Source of the DNA: Chryseosolibacter sp964438975
GTDB lineage: Bacteria; Bacteroidota; Bacteroidia; Cytophagales; Cyclobacteriaceae
Assembly: GCA_964438975.1 (NCBI GenBank)
Contig: CAYTMU010000003.1
Location: forward strand, 1 to 64,000
Direction of reading: 5' to 3'
DNA: 64,000 nucleotides
The position numbers and the translations under genes are program-made. Under the pieces are notes generated by a model that saw nothing but the letters and a program-made list of their open reading frames with translations, was not told the origin of the DNA and searched no databases. Shown here one piece after another: positions 43,982-52,542 of this stretch. The stretch's first letter is position 1. Each line of letters opens with the position of its first letter.

Positions 43982-45256
43982 TTACGTTAGTGTATCCGTT
44001 TCCGGGAGGGAATAGGGGGCTTCCTCGGGTGCTTCCGGGGCGACCTCATCGCCCCGGAAAGCTATCTCCATCTTCGTTCTATCGAACTCCCGCTCATTGC
44101 TCGCAAGCCACACTGTAGCCACTCCGTTTCCGATAAAGTTTGTGATGGAACGCGCTTCTGACATAAACCGGTCGACGCCCAATAATAGAGCCAGACCCTC
44201 GACAGGAATGATCTTCACCGCCGTGAGCGTTGATGCCAGCACAACAAACCCGCTACCCGTAACGCCGGCGGCGCCTTTTGACGTAACAAACAGGATGGCG
44301 ATAATGGATACGATGTTTTCCCATGTGAGATGGATGTTGAATGCCTGGGCAAGGAACAGGACGGACATCGATAAATAGATCGTGGTCCCGTCGAGGTTGA
44401 AAGAATACCCGGCCGGCACCACCAGGCCGACAACTGGTTTTGAACAACCCATACGCTCAAGCTTTTCCATAAGAGAAGGCAGGCCTGCCTCTGATGAAGA
44501 TGTTCCCAATACGATCAGCAGTTCCTCGCGTATATACTTGATAAACTTCCAAAGACTTACCCGACACGAACGCATAATGAGATACAGCACCACAAACACA
44601 AACAGCGCCATGGTGATGTATACCGTCACCATGAGTTTGGCCAGCGGGATCAGGGTGTCGATGCCGTACGCGCCGATCGTGTAGGCAATACCGCCAAAGG
44701 CGCCGATAGGCGCGCAATACATGACCAGGTGCAGCGCGCGAAACACGTAGCGCGAAAGTCTGCCGAGCACATGATTTACCCTTTCGCGGACACGAAGCTT
44801 GCTCAGAACAATCCCAAAGACAATGGAAACCATTAGGACCTGGATCGTGACATTGTCGTTCAGGAACTGTATCCAGCTAAAGTCAGTCGCCTGCTCCGAG
44901 TATTGTCTGACGTTTGCCCCTTCAACCTCCGAAGTAGCCACGCCGACGCCGGGCTCTACCACATAGGATACCGCCACTCCGATCAGCAACGCCAACGTTG
45001 TGACCACTTCAAAGTAGAGGAGTGCCTTGCCGCCAACACGTCCCACCTTCTTCAGATTGCTCATGCCGCTGATGCCTAGCGAGATCGTAAGAAAAATGAT
45101 CGGATAGATAAAGACCTTTATGATTTCGATAAAGCCCGTTCCGAGGATGCGGGTGCGCACGGCCAGACCGGGCCAGAAGTGCCCGAACAGCGCACCTGTC
45201 AGGATGGCTAATAAGACCCAAAAAGTGAGGTTGGATAATATTCGTTTCAAACTCAT
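43982..45256 (-). CDS. Dicarboxylate/amino-acid:cation symporter (DAACS)
   Basis: A 424-residue inner-membrane symporter of the glutamate/dicarboxylate family, with eight helices and two re-entrant loops. Signature parts: LGTSSSEAGLPSLMEKLERM (Ser-rich first re-entrant loop), PAGYSFNLDGTTIYLSMSVL (the NxDGT motif) and GVDRFMSEARSITNFIGNGV with the substrate-contacting Asp, Arg and Asn. It takes up dicarboxylates or acidic amino acids with Na+ or H+. It lies 3 bases from the creatininase gene, so it could import the product or substrate of the locus. Confidence 0.92.
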   Translation of the reverse strand: MSLKRILSNLTFWVLLAILTGALFGHFWPGLAVRTRILGTGFIEIIKVFIYPIIFLTISLGISGMSNLKKVGRVGGKALLYFEVVTTLALLIGVAVSYVVEPGVGVATSEVEGANVRQYSEQATDFSWIQFLNDNVTIQVLMVSIVFGIVLSKLRVRERVNHVLGRLSRYVFRALHLVMYCAPIGAFGGIAYTIGAYGIDTLIPLAKLMVTVYITMALFVFVVLYLIMRSCRVSLWKFIKYIREELLIVLGTSSSEAGLPSLMEKLERMGCSKPVVGLVVPAGYSFNLDGTTIYLSMSVLFLAQAFNIHLTWENIVSIIAILFVTSKGAAGVTGSGFVVLASTLTAVKIIPVEGLALLLGVDRFMSEARSITNFIGNGVATVWLASNEREFDRTKMEIAFRGDEVAPEAPEEAPYSLPETDTLT

Positions 45257-45259
45257 GTC

Positions 45260-46165
45260 TCAGCGCTTTTCCAGAAGCTCATTCCATCGGTCAATGAACT
45301 TGACAGAGGCGTTGACCAGGTCCCTCGTGTGCGCTTCCCCTCGTGCGGCAGCCGATTCCCTGGGATCCCGTTCCCCCCACACGCCCGTTGGAGACATTTC
45401 CGCTGCGGAGGTTTTCTTTCCCGTTTCCGCTGCTTTCAGACCTTCTGCCAGAAAAAGCATGGTAGCCGTCGGATCGCCCTTTAGCATTTCCGACAATATC
45501 GTCTCCATGTGGTCCGGTAATATCAACTCAGACGCCGACGCCAATTTAAGCTGAACGAGATCGGGCATCAGGTAGAGCGAGTTGGACGTCTCGGGCGTAC
45601 CCGCATGGCGATCCAGTTTCCGGCTGACAGAAGACGGATTCTTTTGCTGAAATGGCTTTATCGCTTCCTCCAGGTTGACGGCTACGGCGGGCATCGTTTG
45701 ATTTACCTGGTCAACGATGTATCCACTGATGGCTTTATTCCCGCCATGTGAATTGGTGATAATGAAACGTCTGAACCCGTGCTTTATGAGACACTCGATA
45801 GCCTCCATGTGGACCTTGACGATCGTCTCGGCGCTCAGGGTAATGGTCCCCGGAAATCCCATGTGGTAAGGCGATTGGCCCGCAAGCAAAACAGGTGCGA
45901 CAAGGACATCTCTTTCCTGCGCGATCAATTTGCATCGCTCGATCCCATTAATATAGTCTGTCCCGATCGGGAGATGGCTCCCATGCTGTTCGAGTGCGCC
46001 GATGGGTATCACGGCGATATCCGACCTCTTGAGAAGTGATGCCACTTCAGGAGAAGTCATGTGCGGTAAATAGTTTTTCGCTTTCTTTTCCGTCCACAGC
46101 GGATTTACTTGCGCCATTGCCTGTCCGGCAAGTAGGCACATGAAATAAACAACGTAGTGCTTCAT
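45260..46165 (-). CDS. Exported creatininase-family amidohydrolase
   Basis: A 301-residue protein with signal peptide (about 1-18), unusual for a family that is normally cytoplasmic. The metal ligands are in IPIGALEQHGSHLPIGTDY (Glu, His, Asp) and the conserved NSHGGNKA. Creatininase-family enzymes open cyclic amides, as in creatinine or related metabolites, or act on formamide-type bonds. The gene sits between the symporter and a metallo-beta-lactamase-fold gene on the same strand. Substrate unknown. Confidence 0.88.
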   Translation of the reverse strand: MKHYVVYFMCLLAGQAMAQVNPLWTEKKAKNYLPHMTSPEVASLLKRSDIAVIPIGALEQHGSHLPIGTDYINGIERCKLIAQERDVLVAPVLLAGQSPYHMGFPGTITLSAETIVKVHMEAIECLIKHGFRRFIITNSHGGNKAISGYIVDQVNQTMPAVAVNLEEAIKPFQQKNPSSVSRKLDRHAGTPETSNSLYLMPDLVQLKLASASELILPDHMETILSEMLKGDPTATMLFLAEGLKAAETGKKTSAAEMSPTGVWGERDPRESAAARGEAHTRDLVNASVKFIDRWNELLEKR

Positions 46166-46215
46166 TTTTATATCCTCTAGTGAGACCCAGATCTCGCAGG
46201 GCTGGCGACGGGACG

Positions 46216-47145
46216 TTACTTAATAGAAATTGTTTCGAGGTGTACCGGGATGATCACTTTCGTCCCGGATGATACGGCTCTCACCTCTTCAATGAAGGGT
46301 TTTAGCCGGTTGTTTACAGGCTCCTCCTGTGAGAACCCGTATGGAACTCTGAAATTGTCCCAGTGAGTCGGGATGACTATTCCGGGAAAATTTGTTGCCG
46401 TTAGCAACCGTTCTGTGTACTTATAGTTTTCATTCCTGGAAAGATTAGCTCCCGCCAGCAGGATGTCAGGTTTCAATCCGGATACCTCTCTTTCGACAAA
46501 GTTCATGGACCCCATGGTAAGTATCTGTTTTGAGCCGAGGCGGACCAGGAACATCAAAGAACCTCCTTCAATGAAATCCTTAATTTGCAAAGGTGCGTTG
46601 GGAACCTCGGTATAGATCTCCGAATTGTAGTAATGCTTATTATTCAACGGTGAATGGATCGAGGGTATTACCCGTACGGACACACCATCGAACTGGTAGT
46701 CTTCCCCGCCCCTCACCTCGTAAAGCATATCGTCTCCAATGCCGTAGGCTCTGAGGATATTACAGGTAGTCTCCGTGCCGATGACCTTTGCTCCTGTTCT
46801 TTTTACGATGTAAGGAACATCGGAAAGATGGTCGAAATGCGAATGATGAACGAGGATATAATCAGCTTTTCCGATGATCCTGTTGATGGCCGAAGTATCC
46901 GACTCGTAATAATCCGTTCTGCTATAGGTTTTCCTTTTGTCCTCGGCGTGGGCATCGGACAATTTGAGTCGTGATACGTATGGATCAATGAGGATGACCA
47001 GATTGCCATCGGTGATCACCCATCCGGCCGTGCCCAGGTATTTCAGTTCCAAACCTCTTCCCTGCCCGAAAGTCTGGGTGGCAAGTGAAAGGATCAGCAA
47101 CAGGCACGAGATGATACTCACATATAGACTGGTAGAATTCTTCAT
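46216..47145 (-). CDS. Exported metallo-beta-lactamase-fold hydrolase
   Basis: A 309-residue secreted MBL-fold protein (signal peptide about 1-27). Metal motif LVHHSHFDHLSDVPYIV has the HxHxDH signature; further ligands are suggested by VIPSIHSPLNN and VIPTHWDNFRVP. It resembles UlaG-like hydrolases acting on lactones or phosphoesters. It lies 50 bases upstream of the creatininase gene and 36 downstream of the RidA gene and so probably acts in the same pathway. Confidence 0.87.
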   Translation of the reverse strand: MKNSTSLYVSIISCLLLILSLATQTFGQGRGLELKYLGTAGWVITDGNLVILIDPYVSRLKLSDAHAEDKRKTYSRTDYYESDTSAINRIIGKADYILVHHSHFDHLSDVPYIVKRTGAKVIGTETTCNILRAYGIGDDMLYEVRGGEDYQFDGVSVRVIPSIHSPLNNKHYYNSEIYTEVPNAPLQIKDFIEGGSLMFLVRLGSKQILTMGSMNFVEREVSGLKPDILLAGANLSRNENYKYTERLLTATNFPGIVIPTHWDNFRVPYGFSQEEPVNNRLKPFIEEVRAVSSGTKVIIPVHLETISIK

Positions 47146-47181
47146 CAGATAAAAGTTTAAGTTACGTAGGAGAAAAATTGT

Positions 47182-47739
47182 TTACTCAACCTCTACGATC
47201 ATTTCAATTTCAACGAGCTGCATCCTTGGCAAGGCATTAACTCCGATAGACGCCCTGGCATGCTTGCCTCTTTCCCCGAACACTTCGACCATCAGGTCGG
47301 AGAACCCGTTGACTACTTCAGGCTGTCGGGAAAAAGATGGATCCGAGTTCACCAGTGCCAACACCTTAACAATCCGTTTCACCTTGCGGAGGTCGCCCAA
47401 CATACTTTTGAGGACAGCGATCTGATTGATGCCTGTCAGCCTCGCGGCCTTATATCCTTCTTCCAAAGAAATTTCGGGGGTTCCCAGTTTACCGGCGATC
47501 TCTGTTCCATCAGGATACCTGGGACCTTTCCCTGCGAGGAAGATCAGATTACCAGATCGCACGCCGTTCACATAGTTGGCTACGGGTTCGGGGGGACTGG
47601 GCAAAACAATTCCGAGGTCTTCCAGCCTTTTCTCGGGATCATAGTCTTCGCTAACCTTGGAAGAACCCGGGCTTGAGCAGCCCACGTGCAGAAAAGGTGT
47701 TAAAGCGAGCAGTAAAGAATACAGGTACTTATTGAACAT
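47182..47739 (-). CDS. RidA-family lipoprotein
   Basis: A 185-residue protein with signal peptide and lipobox (FLHVGC, acylated Cys near 21), followed by a RidA/YjgF domain: ANYVNGVRSGNLIFLAGKGP at the start and the C-terminal RASIGVNALPRMQLVEIEMI with the Arg that binds carboxylates. RidA enzymes hydrolyse reactive enamines and imines. A lipid-anchored RidA is unusual, but the neighbours are exported too. The start at 47739 is the one that fits the signal peptide. Confidence 0.87.
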   Translation of the reverse strand: MFNKYLYSLLLALTPFLHVGCSSPGSSKVSEDYDPEKRLEDLGIVLPSPPEPVANYVNGVRSGNLIFLAGKGPRYPDGTEIAGKLGTPEISLEEGYKAARLTGINQIAVLKSMLGDLRKVKRIVKVLALVNSDPSFSRQPEVVNGFSDLMVEVFGERGKHARASIGVNALPRMQLVEIEMIVEVE

Positions 47740-47762
47740 ACTGTGGTTATTAAGATGATTGA

Positions 47763-49808
47763 TCAATTTCTTGTTTTGAAATCCGCTGCCAGCCACAAAG
47801 GATCGCTCTTGAAGTAGTTGCCGTTGGATACTACTGCCGACACGGTCCGTATATGAGCTATATCTTCCAGGGGATTTTTATCCAGGATTGCGATATCCGC
47901 CTGCTTGCCTTGCTCCAGCGTTCCCGTAACATCCGCCATTCCCATTACTCTGGCAGGGATGATAGTGGCCGTTTGTATGGCTTCCAGGGGAGTCAACTTG
48001 CCGTACACATGGTAGGCCTCGATCTCCAGGTACAGACTAAAAACTGGTATGGCATTATCCGTACCTGCGACTATAGGAACGCCCGCCCTGAAAAGATCGC
48101 CGATGATCTCCATCGACTTCCGAATTTCCTTCCATGCCCTTTCTGACTGTGCCGGACTTACGCCTTCGCGGAATCGCTTTCCTTCAAACAATTCATATGC
48201 AATCCTGTGGGCATCGGGCTCTACCTCTTCAACCGGTGTCCCTTTCGGCAAAGCGCGCACGATATCAAGTGAAATTGTGGGGTCAAGAACAGTCTTATGT
48301 TTCAAAAATAAATCAGTAGTCCGTTTGACCTGAGCTGATGTAATCCCTGATCTGTGTACGAAAAAATTTCCGAGTTCAGACAATTTTTTGTCCGGGAGAA
48401 GCGCGGAAAGAAAACGCGACCTGTGATTAAGCTGGTCCATCCCAAGTTCTACTGCAGCCACAGCATTTTCCACGCTCCTGGGCACGTGTCCGGTTACGGT
48501 CATCCCCTTCGCGTGCGCTTCACGGCACAGTACTTCGACAATATTCGGCTCTACAGCATTGTATATCTTGATCTGCTTATACCCCCGCTCATGATAGAAC
48601 GCAACCACCGCGATAGCTTCCTCCGGAGTTCGTGCCCGGATCACACCGTTACCGGTGATGCCATCCCCGTCGACCATTCCTCCCAGCAGGATGTCGGGCC
48701 CCATCGCTCCTCTCATAGCTATGGCATCGCGGAAAGCTGTTGCAAATTCCATCTCGTTCCCTACGTCCCTGATCGTGGTAATACCACCCGCGAGGTAGGC
48801 CGGTGCCCATTGCACCTGATTCGCGTGGGCATGCATATCCCACAGACCCGGCATAAGTGTCTTTCCGGTCACATCGATGACCCTGGCTCCTTCTGGTATT
48901 TGTGTTTCATTCCCTGGACCGATCACGCTGATCAGGCCATCCTCAACGATCAACGTCATATCCTTCTGAATATCCGGATGCACGCCGTCGATAACGTTAG
49001 CCCCGATATAGGCGGTTACGCGAGCATCCTCTCTTTTGAGATCCCTGGTGTAGTCGGATAGCGCACTCATTTGTTCATCAACGTGCCCTGCTATGAAGTG
49101 AGGCAACAGCTCTTCATACCCCTTCCTGATCAACTCGCGGAATTGCGTATTGGCCTGTACCACGGCGACAAGATTTTTCGATGCGTCAAGCCAGATCGTA
49201 CGATAGCCCCAGTTGATGCCCTTCACGATGTATCTGTCAAGCAGCGTTTCTTTTCCTTTTACCTGAACGGTGTCGCGTTTGCGATGTATGATCGAAACCT
49301 CACCTCGCGGAAGCGTGGCTATTGCCACAGGTTTGTCGTTGCGGAAATAGTAATGATACAGCATCATCTCGATAGCAGCAGGCATGCTACTGTGCAACGG
49401 AAAAAAAGTAGTAGCCGGAAAACTTACCGTGTCCATATACTGCTCCTTGATGCGTACTTCCCGATTGTTTACGCGTACACTCAGGATATTGGCGGTGTCT
49501 TCCGCGGAGACGGTCCAGCTTTCATACGACAAAGGAGAAAACTCCTTACTTAGCCGCAAGGTAGCCACGACCCCGCTAATCCTTCCCCTTTCATTCTCTC
49601 CCTGGGTAGATCTCACGATAATACTATCCTTGCCTGAATCCACCCGATAGATCTCCTGTCCGATCAGGGACTGTCGACGATGTACCAGGAACGTATCGGC
49701 CGGGATGATGTCAGCTTCCGAGTGGGAAGGGTTTTCAGTACACGCTGTTTGCGGCCCTAAAAAGACTACTGCCACCAGCATGTATGAAAAGAATAACGCT
49801 AACTTCAT
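47763..49808 (-). CDS. Exported amidohydrolase with N-terminal extension
   Basis: A 681-residue lipoprotein (lipobox PQTAC, Cys23). Residues about 30-250 are a beta-rich region of unknown function. From about 265 follows an amidohydrolase-superfamily domain: VTAYIGANVIDGVHPDIQKD, the metal pair in GLWDMHAHANQVQW, His in TGHVPRSV and Asp in VAGTDNAIPV. This group includes imidazolonepropionase-like and prolidase-like enzymes that cleave cyclic amides or dipeptides. It lies 23 bases upstream of the RidA gene in the minus-strand run. Confidence 0.87.
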   Translation of the reverse strand: MKLALFFSYMLVAVVFLGPQTACTENPSHSEADIIPADTFLVHRRQSLIGQEIYRVDSGKDSIIVRSTQGENERGRISGVVATLRLSKEFSPLSYESWTVSAEDTANILSVRVNNREVRIKEQYMDTVSFPATTFFPLHSSMPAAIEMMLYHYYFRNDKPVAIATLPRGEVSIIHRKRDTVQVKGKETLLDRYIVKGINWGYRTIWLDASKNLVAVVQANTQFRELIRKGYEELLPHFIAGHVDEQMSALSDYTRDLKREDARVTAYIGANVIDGVHPDIQKDMTLIVEDGLISVIGPGNETQIPEGARVIDVTGKTLMPGLWDMHAHANQVQWAPAYLAGGITTIRDVGNEMEFATAFRDAIAMRGAMGPDILLGGMVDGDGITGNGVIRARTPEEAIAVVAFYHERGYKQIKIYNAVEPNIVEVLCREAHAKGMTVTGHVPRSVENAVAAVELGMDQLNHRSRFLSALLPDKKLSELGNFFVHRSGITSAQVKRTTDLFLKHKTVLDPTISLDIVRALPKGTPVEEVEPDAHRIAYELFEGKRFREGVSPAQSERAWKEIRKSMEIIGDLFRAGVPIVAGTDNAIPVFSLYLEIEAYHVYGKLTPLEAIQTATIIPARVMGMADVTGTLEQGKQADIAILDKNPLEDIAHIRTVSAVVSNGNYFKSDPLWLAADFKTRN

Positions 49809-49843
49809 GTCGCTTAAGAGTTCGATTTTAGAAAAAAGTAATA

Positions 49844-50977
49844 TCAGGGTTTGCGTATGTTGAAATAGTAAACATTGTAGTCGTCCGAATTGCTTTCCAC
49901 TATGTCAGGTCTGCCATCTCCATTCAAGTCGCCGGCAATGATGTCGTACGTATTGTACTTTTCGTCGCTTAGCCTGACACGTGTCCACACGGTTCCATTC
50001 TTTTCGTTGAGAAAGACCTCATTCGGTTCCTCGAAATTTCCCACGATAATGTCCAGATCGCCATCAAGGTCCAGATCATCAACGTACACAGACGATGAAT
50101 TCGAATTGGTTGGATCGAAGATCACCTGCCTGGAGAATTCAAGTTTCCGGTCGCCGAAGTAGATCGCATTCGGTTCACCGATGTTGGCGACGACGATATC
50201 GGGAAGCCCGTCTTTATCAATATCCGCTACCGTCACCGCCCGTGTATTGTCCTTTCCCGTACCGTAGGGAATCTTCTTCGAGAAGTCCAGCGCGCCGTTA
50301 TTCAGCAGAATATAGTTCTGCTGATGTTCGCGGTTGGCAAGGACGAGATCGATATCGCCATCGCCGTCCATGTCTTTGCCCTCCACGTCAATGGTTGCAT
50401 CGTCCTTCCCTCCAAAGTATATGGACTTTGAAAATTTTCCGGTACCGTCGTTGATACATATTTCGTTTTGCTTCCCCCGGTTATTGATGATGATGTCAGG
50501 ATACCCATCCTTATTCAGATCGACAATGGTGATGTTTCTTGTGGGCGCGTATTTTTCTCCGAACGTATCTCCCCGAGTAAACTTGCCCGTGCCGTCGTTG
50601 ATATATAGATAGTTGGGCGCGTTGTCGTTGCCTACAACAATATCCAGGTCGCCGTCCAGATCGATGTCTGCGAACTCCGTGGAGTAGCTGGTGGCGAGCT
50701 CTGTGTCCAAAGGCCTGGAGACCGTAAAGATCCCTCTCCCATTGTTAATGAAGATCTGATTCTGACCCGGCCAGTGTCGTCCGTTCGCAACGGCAATGTC
50801 ATTATCACCATCCTTATCGATATCCCCAATGCAGACAGATGCTGTTCGCTCTTTGGTCAGACCAAGGATCAATCGGTCACTTGTCCTGAATTCCAGGTTC
50901 TGACCATTCCCTTCGATCAGGACAATGATCATTAGCGCTAAACCGATAATTGCCGGAAGTCCCTTCTCTTTTTTCAT
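49844..50977 (-). CDS. VCBS/FG-GAP repeat protein
   Basis: A 377-residue secreted protein (signal peptide about 1-24) of seven FG-GAP/VCBS beta-propeller repeats. Each has a calcium-binding Asp-rich loop: GDIDKDGDNDIAVANG, DIDLDGDLDIVVGN, DLNKDGYPDIIINN, DMDGDGDIDLVLAN, DIDKDGLPDIVVAN, DLDLDGDLDIIVGN and DLNGDGRPDIVESN. Such propellers bind ligands or proteins at the cell surface. It is located between susD and the amidohydrolase and may help capture the substrate. The ATG at 50977 (second in frame) fits the signal peptide. Confidence 0.88.
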   Translation of the reverse strand: MKKEKGLPAIIGLALMIIVLIEGNGQNLEFRTSDRLILGLTKERTASVCIGDIDKDGDNDIAVANGRHWPGQNQIFINNGRGIFTVSRPLDTELATSYSTEFADIDLDGDLDIVVGNDNAPNYLYINDGTGKFTRGDTFGEKYAPTRNITIVDLNKDGYPDIIINNRGKQNEICINDGTGKFSKSIYFGGKDDATIDVEGKDMDGDGDIDLVLANREHQQNYILLNNGALDFSKKIPYGTGKDNTRAVTVADIDKDGLPDIVVANIGEPNAIYFGDRKLEFSRQVIFDPTNSNSSSVYVDDLDLDGDLDIIVGNFEEPNEVFLNEKNGTVWTRVRLSDEKYNTYDIIAGDLNGDGRPDIVESNSDDYNVYYFNIRKP

Positions 50978-51121
50978 GCTGATGTTCACAATTTATTCAC
51001 TACCATAAGCGCTCAACGACAGTTTCATAGACAGCCTACCCGCAAATTATTCCCGGGATGCGAAAAATGGCAAGAAAGGCCGCCACAGACGGGCCTCCCT
51101 TGTTCATGGTACCATAGCGGA

Positions 51122-52522
51122 TCAGTTGTAACCTGGATTGGGATCAATGTTAGGATTGGCATCCATTTCCAGTTGAGGGATGGGAAGCACCACCCGAGTA
51201 TCGCCATATTCTATGTGACACGTATTGGCGGTGCAGTCCGTTCTCACAATATCCTGCCCGGCGCGCATCAGCTCCCATAACCTTTGCCCTTCGAAGCAGA
51301 GTTCGAGTCTTCTCTCCATCAGGATCGCCTCGATCAGATCGTTTCCGGTTGCTGTGATGTCAGGTGCTGAAGTCAGTGCTCGCTGACGGACCCTGTTATA
51401 GTCATCCTGCGCTCCGGTGATGTTGATTCCAATCCGTGCCCGAGCTTCAGCGCGTATCAGGTACACTTCCGCAAGGCGAATGACTTTTGTGTTGTCCCTT
51501 CCGGTAGGATCGGGATACTTCTTCATCCGGTAAGGCGCGTAGTTACCGATCAGGTTGGCGTCTTCGGTAAAGACCTGAAGTCTCACATCAGCAGGATCAT
51601 ACAACGAAACCACATCATTCGAAGGCAGGTAATCGCCATAACCTTCACGCAGGTACATATTGCCCAGGGCGTTTTGTCCGCGGTTGTCGGCTTCCGTCAT
51701 CGAGATCTCGAACAGCGATTCCGAAGTGTTGTCCACTCCCCAAACGTCGAGATACTTCGCATTCTCCACCAGGGAGTACGCATTGTCGTTGATCACATCC
51801 GCAGCCATGCTTTCCGCGGCGGGCCAATCACCTTTGTAAAGGTACACCCTCGCCAGCAATGCCTTTACAGCCGACTTCGAAAGCGTATTGGAATTTCCAC
51901 TCCTGGAAGCATCGCGCATCATGCCCAGCGCAGTGTTCAGATCTGAAATAGCCTGATCATAAACCTCCTTTACTGAATTTCGTGATGGCTTACGCACAGG
52001 GTCAAAGGATAGAGTTATGGGAACGCCCGCATGACTTGCATCCGGCGTATATCCATAGTGCTGGGCAAACAATCTCACCATATCAAAGTAAACGAGCCCG
52101 CGCAGGGCATAGGCTTCGCCGACGAGATGGTCTTGCTCAGCCTGCACAGCTTCTGGCACATTCACTTCAGCGTTGATAATGAAGTTGATTGCGTTTATGG
52201 TGCTGTACATGAGCGTCCACAGACTCGCAGCATTTCCATCGGTTACGTTGACGTCATATTCCGCATAGTCCTTGACGCGGTTTGCCTGGGAATTCTGCTT
52301 TACATCATCCGACATCACATCCGGGATTATCACGAAAAACCTTCCGTAATAGTTCGCGTTGGAAAGCTTGTCATACACACCGGTTATTGAAGAGTAGTAG
52401 TCTTCCAAAGTCGTCAATGCTTCCGTATCCGATACAGATTGTTCATTTTTCAGATCCATGAAGGAATCAGAGCACGACAGGAACATTCCTGTTACCAAAA
52501 GATATTTCAGTATGTTTTTCAT
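51122..52522 (-). CDS. SusD/RagB-family surface lipoprotein
   Basis: A 466-residue SusD-like lipoprotein (signal peptide and lipobox FLSC, Cys17). The family hallmarks are present: the N-terminal LEDYYSSITGVYDKLSNANY, TPR helices, VGEAYALRGLVYFDMVRLFA and AEVYLIRAEARARIGINITG, ending LELCFEGQRLWELMRAGQDI. It caps the SusC channel and binds substrate. The ATG at 52522 is the signal-peptide start; the stop codons and the susC end are 20 bases apart. Confidence 0.92.
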   Translation of the reverse strand: MKNILKYLLVTGMFLSCSDSFMDLKNEQSVSDTEALTTLEDYYSSITGVYDKLSNANYYGRFFVIIPDVMSDDVKQNSQANRVKDYAEYDVNVTDGNAASLWTLMYSTINAINFIINAEVNVPEAVQAEQDHLVGEAYALRGLVYFDMVRLFAQHYGYTPDASHAGVPITLSFDPVRKPSRNSVKEVYDQAISDLNTALGMMRDASRSGNSNTLSKSAVKALLARVYLYKGDWPAAESMAADVINDNAYSLVENAKYLDVWGVDNTSESLFEISMTEADNRGQNALGNMYLREGYGDYLPSNDVVSLYDPADVRLQVFTEDANLIGNYAPYRMKKYPDPTGRDNTKVIRLAEVYLIRAEARARIGINITGAQDDYNRVRQRALTSAPDITATGNDLIEAILMERRLELCFEGQRLWELMRAGQDIVRTDCTANTCHIEYGDTRVVLPIPQLEMDANPNIDPNPGYN

Positions 52523-52542
52523 TTTGCAGCGATTTAAGTGGT

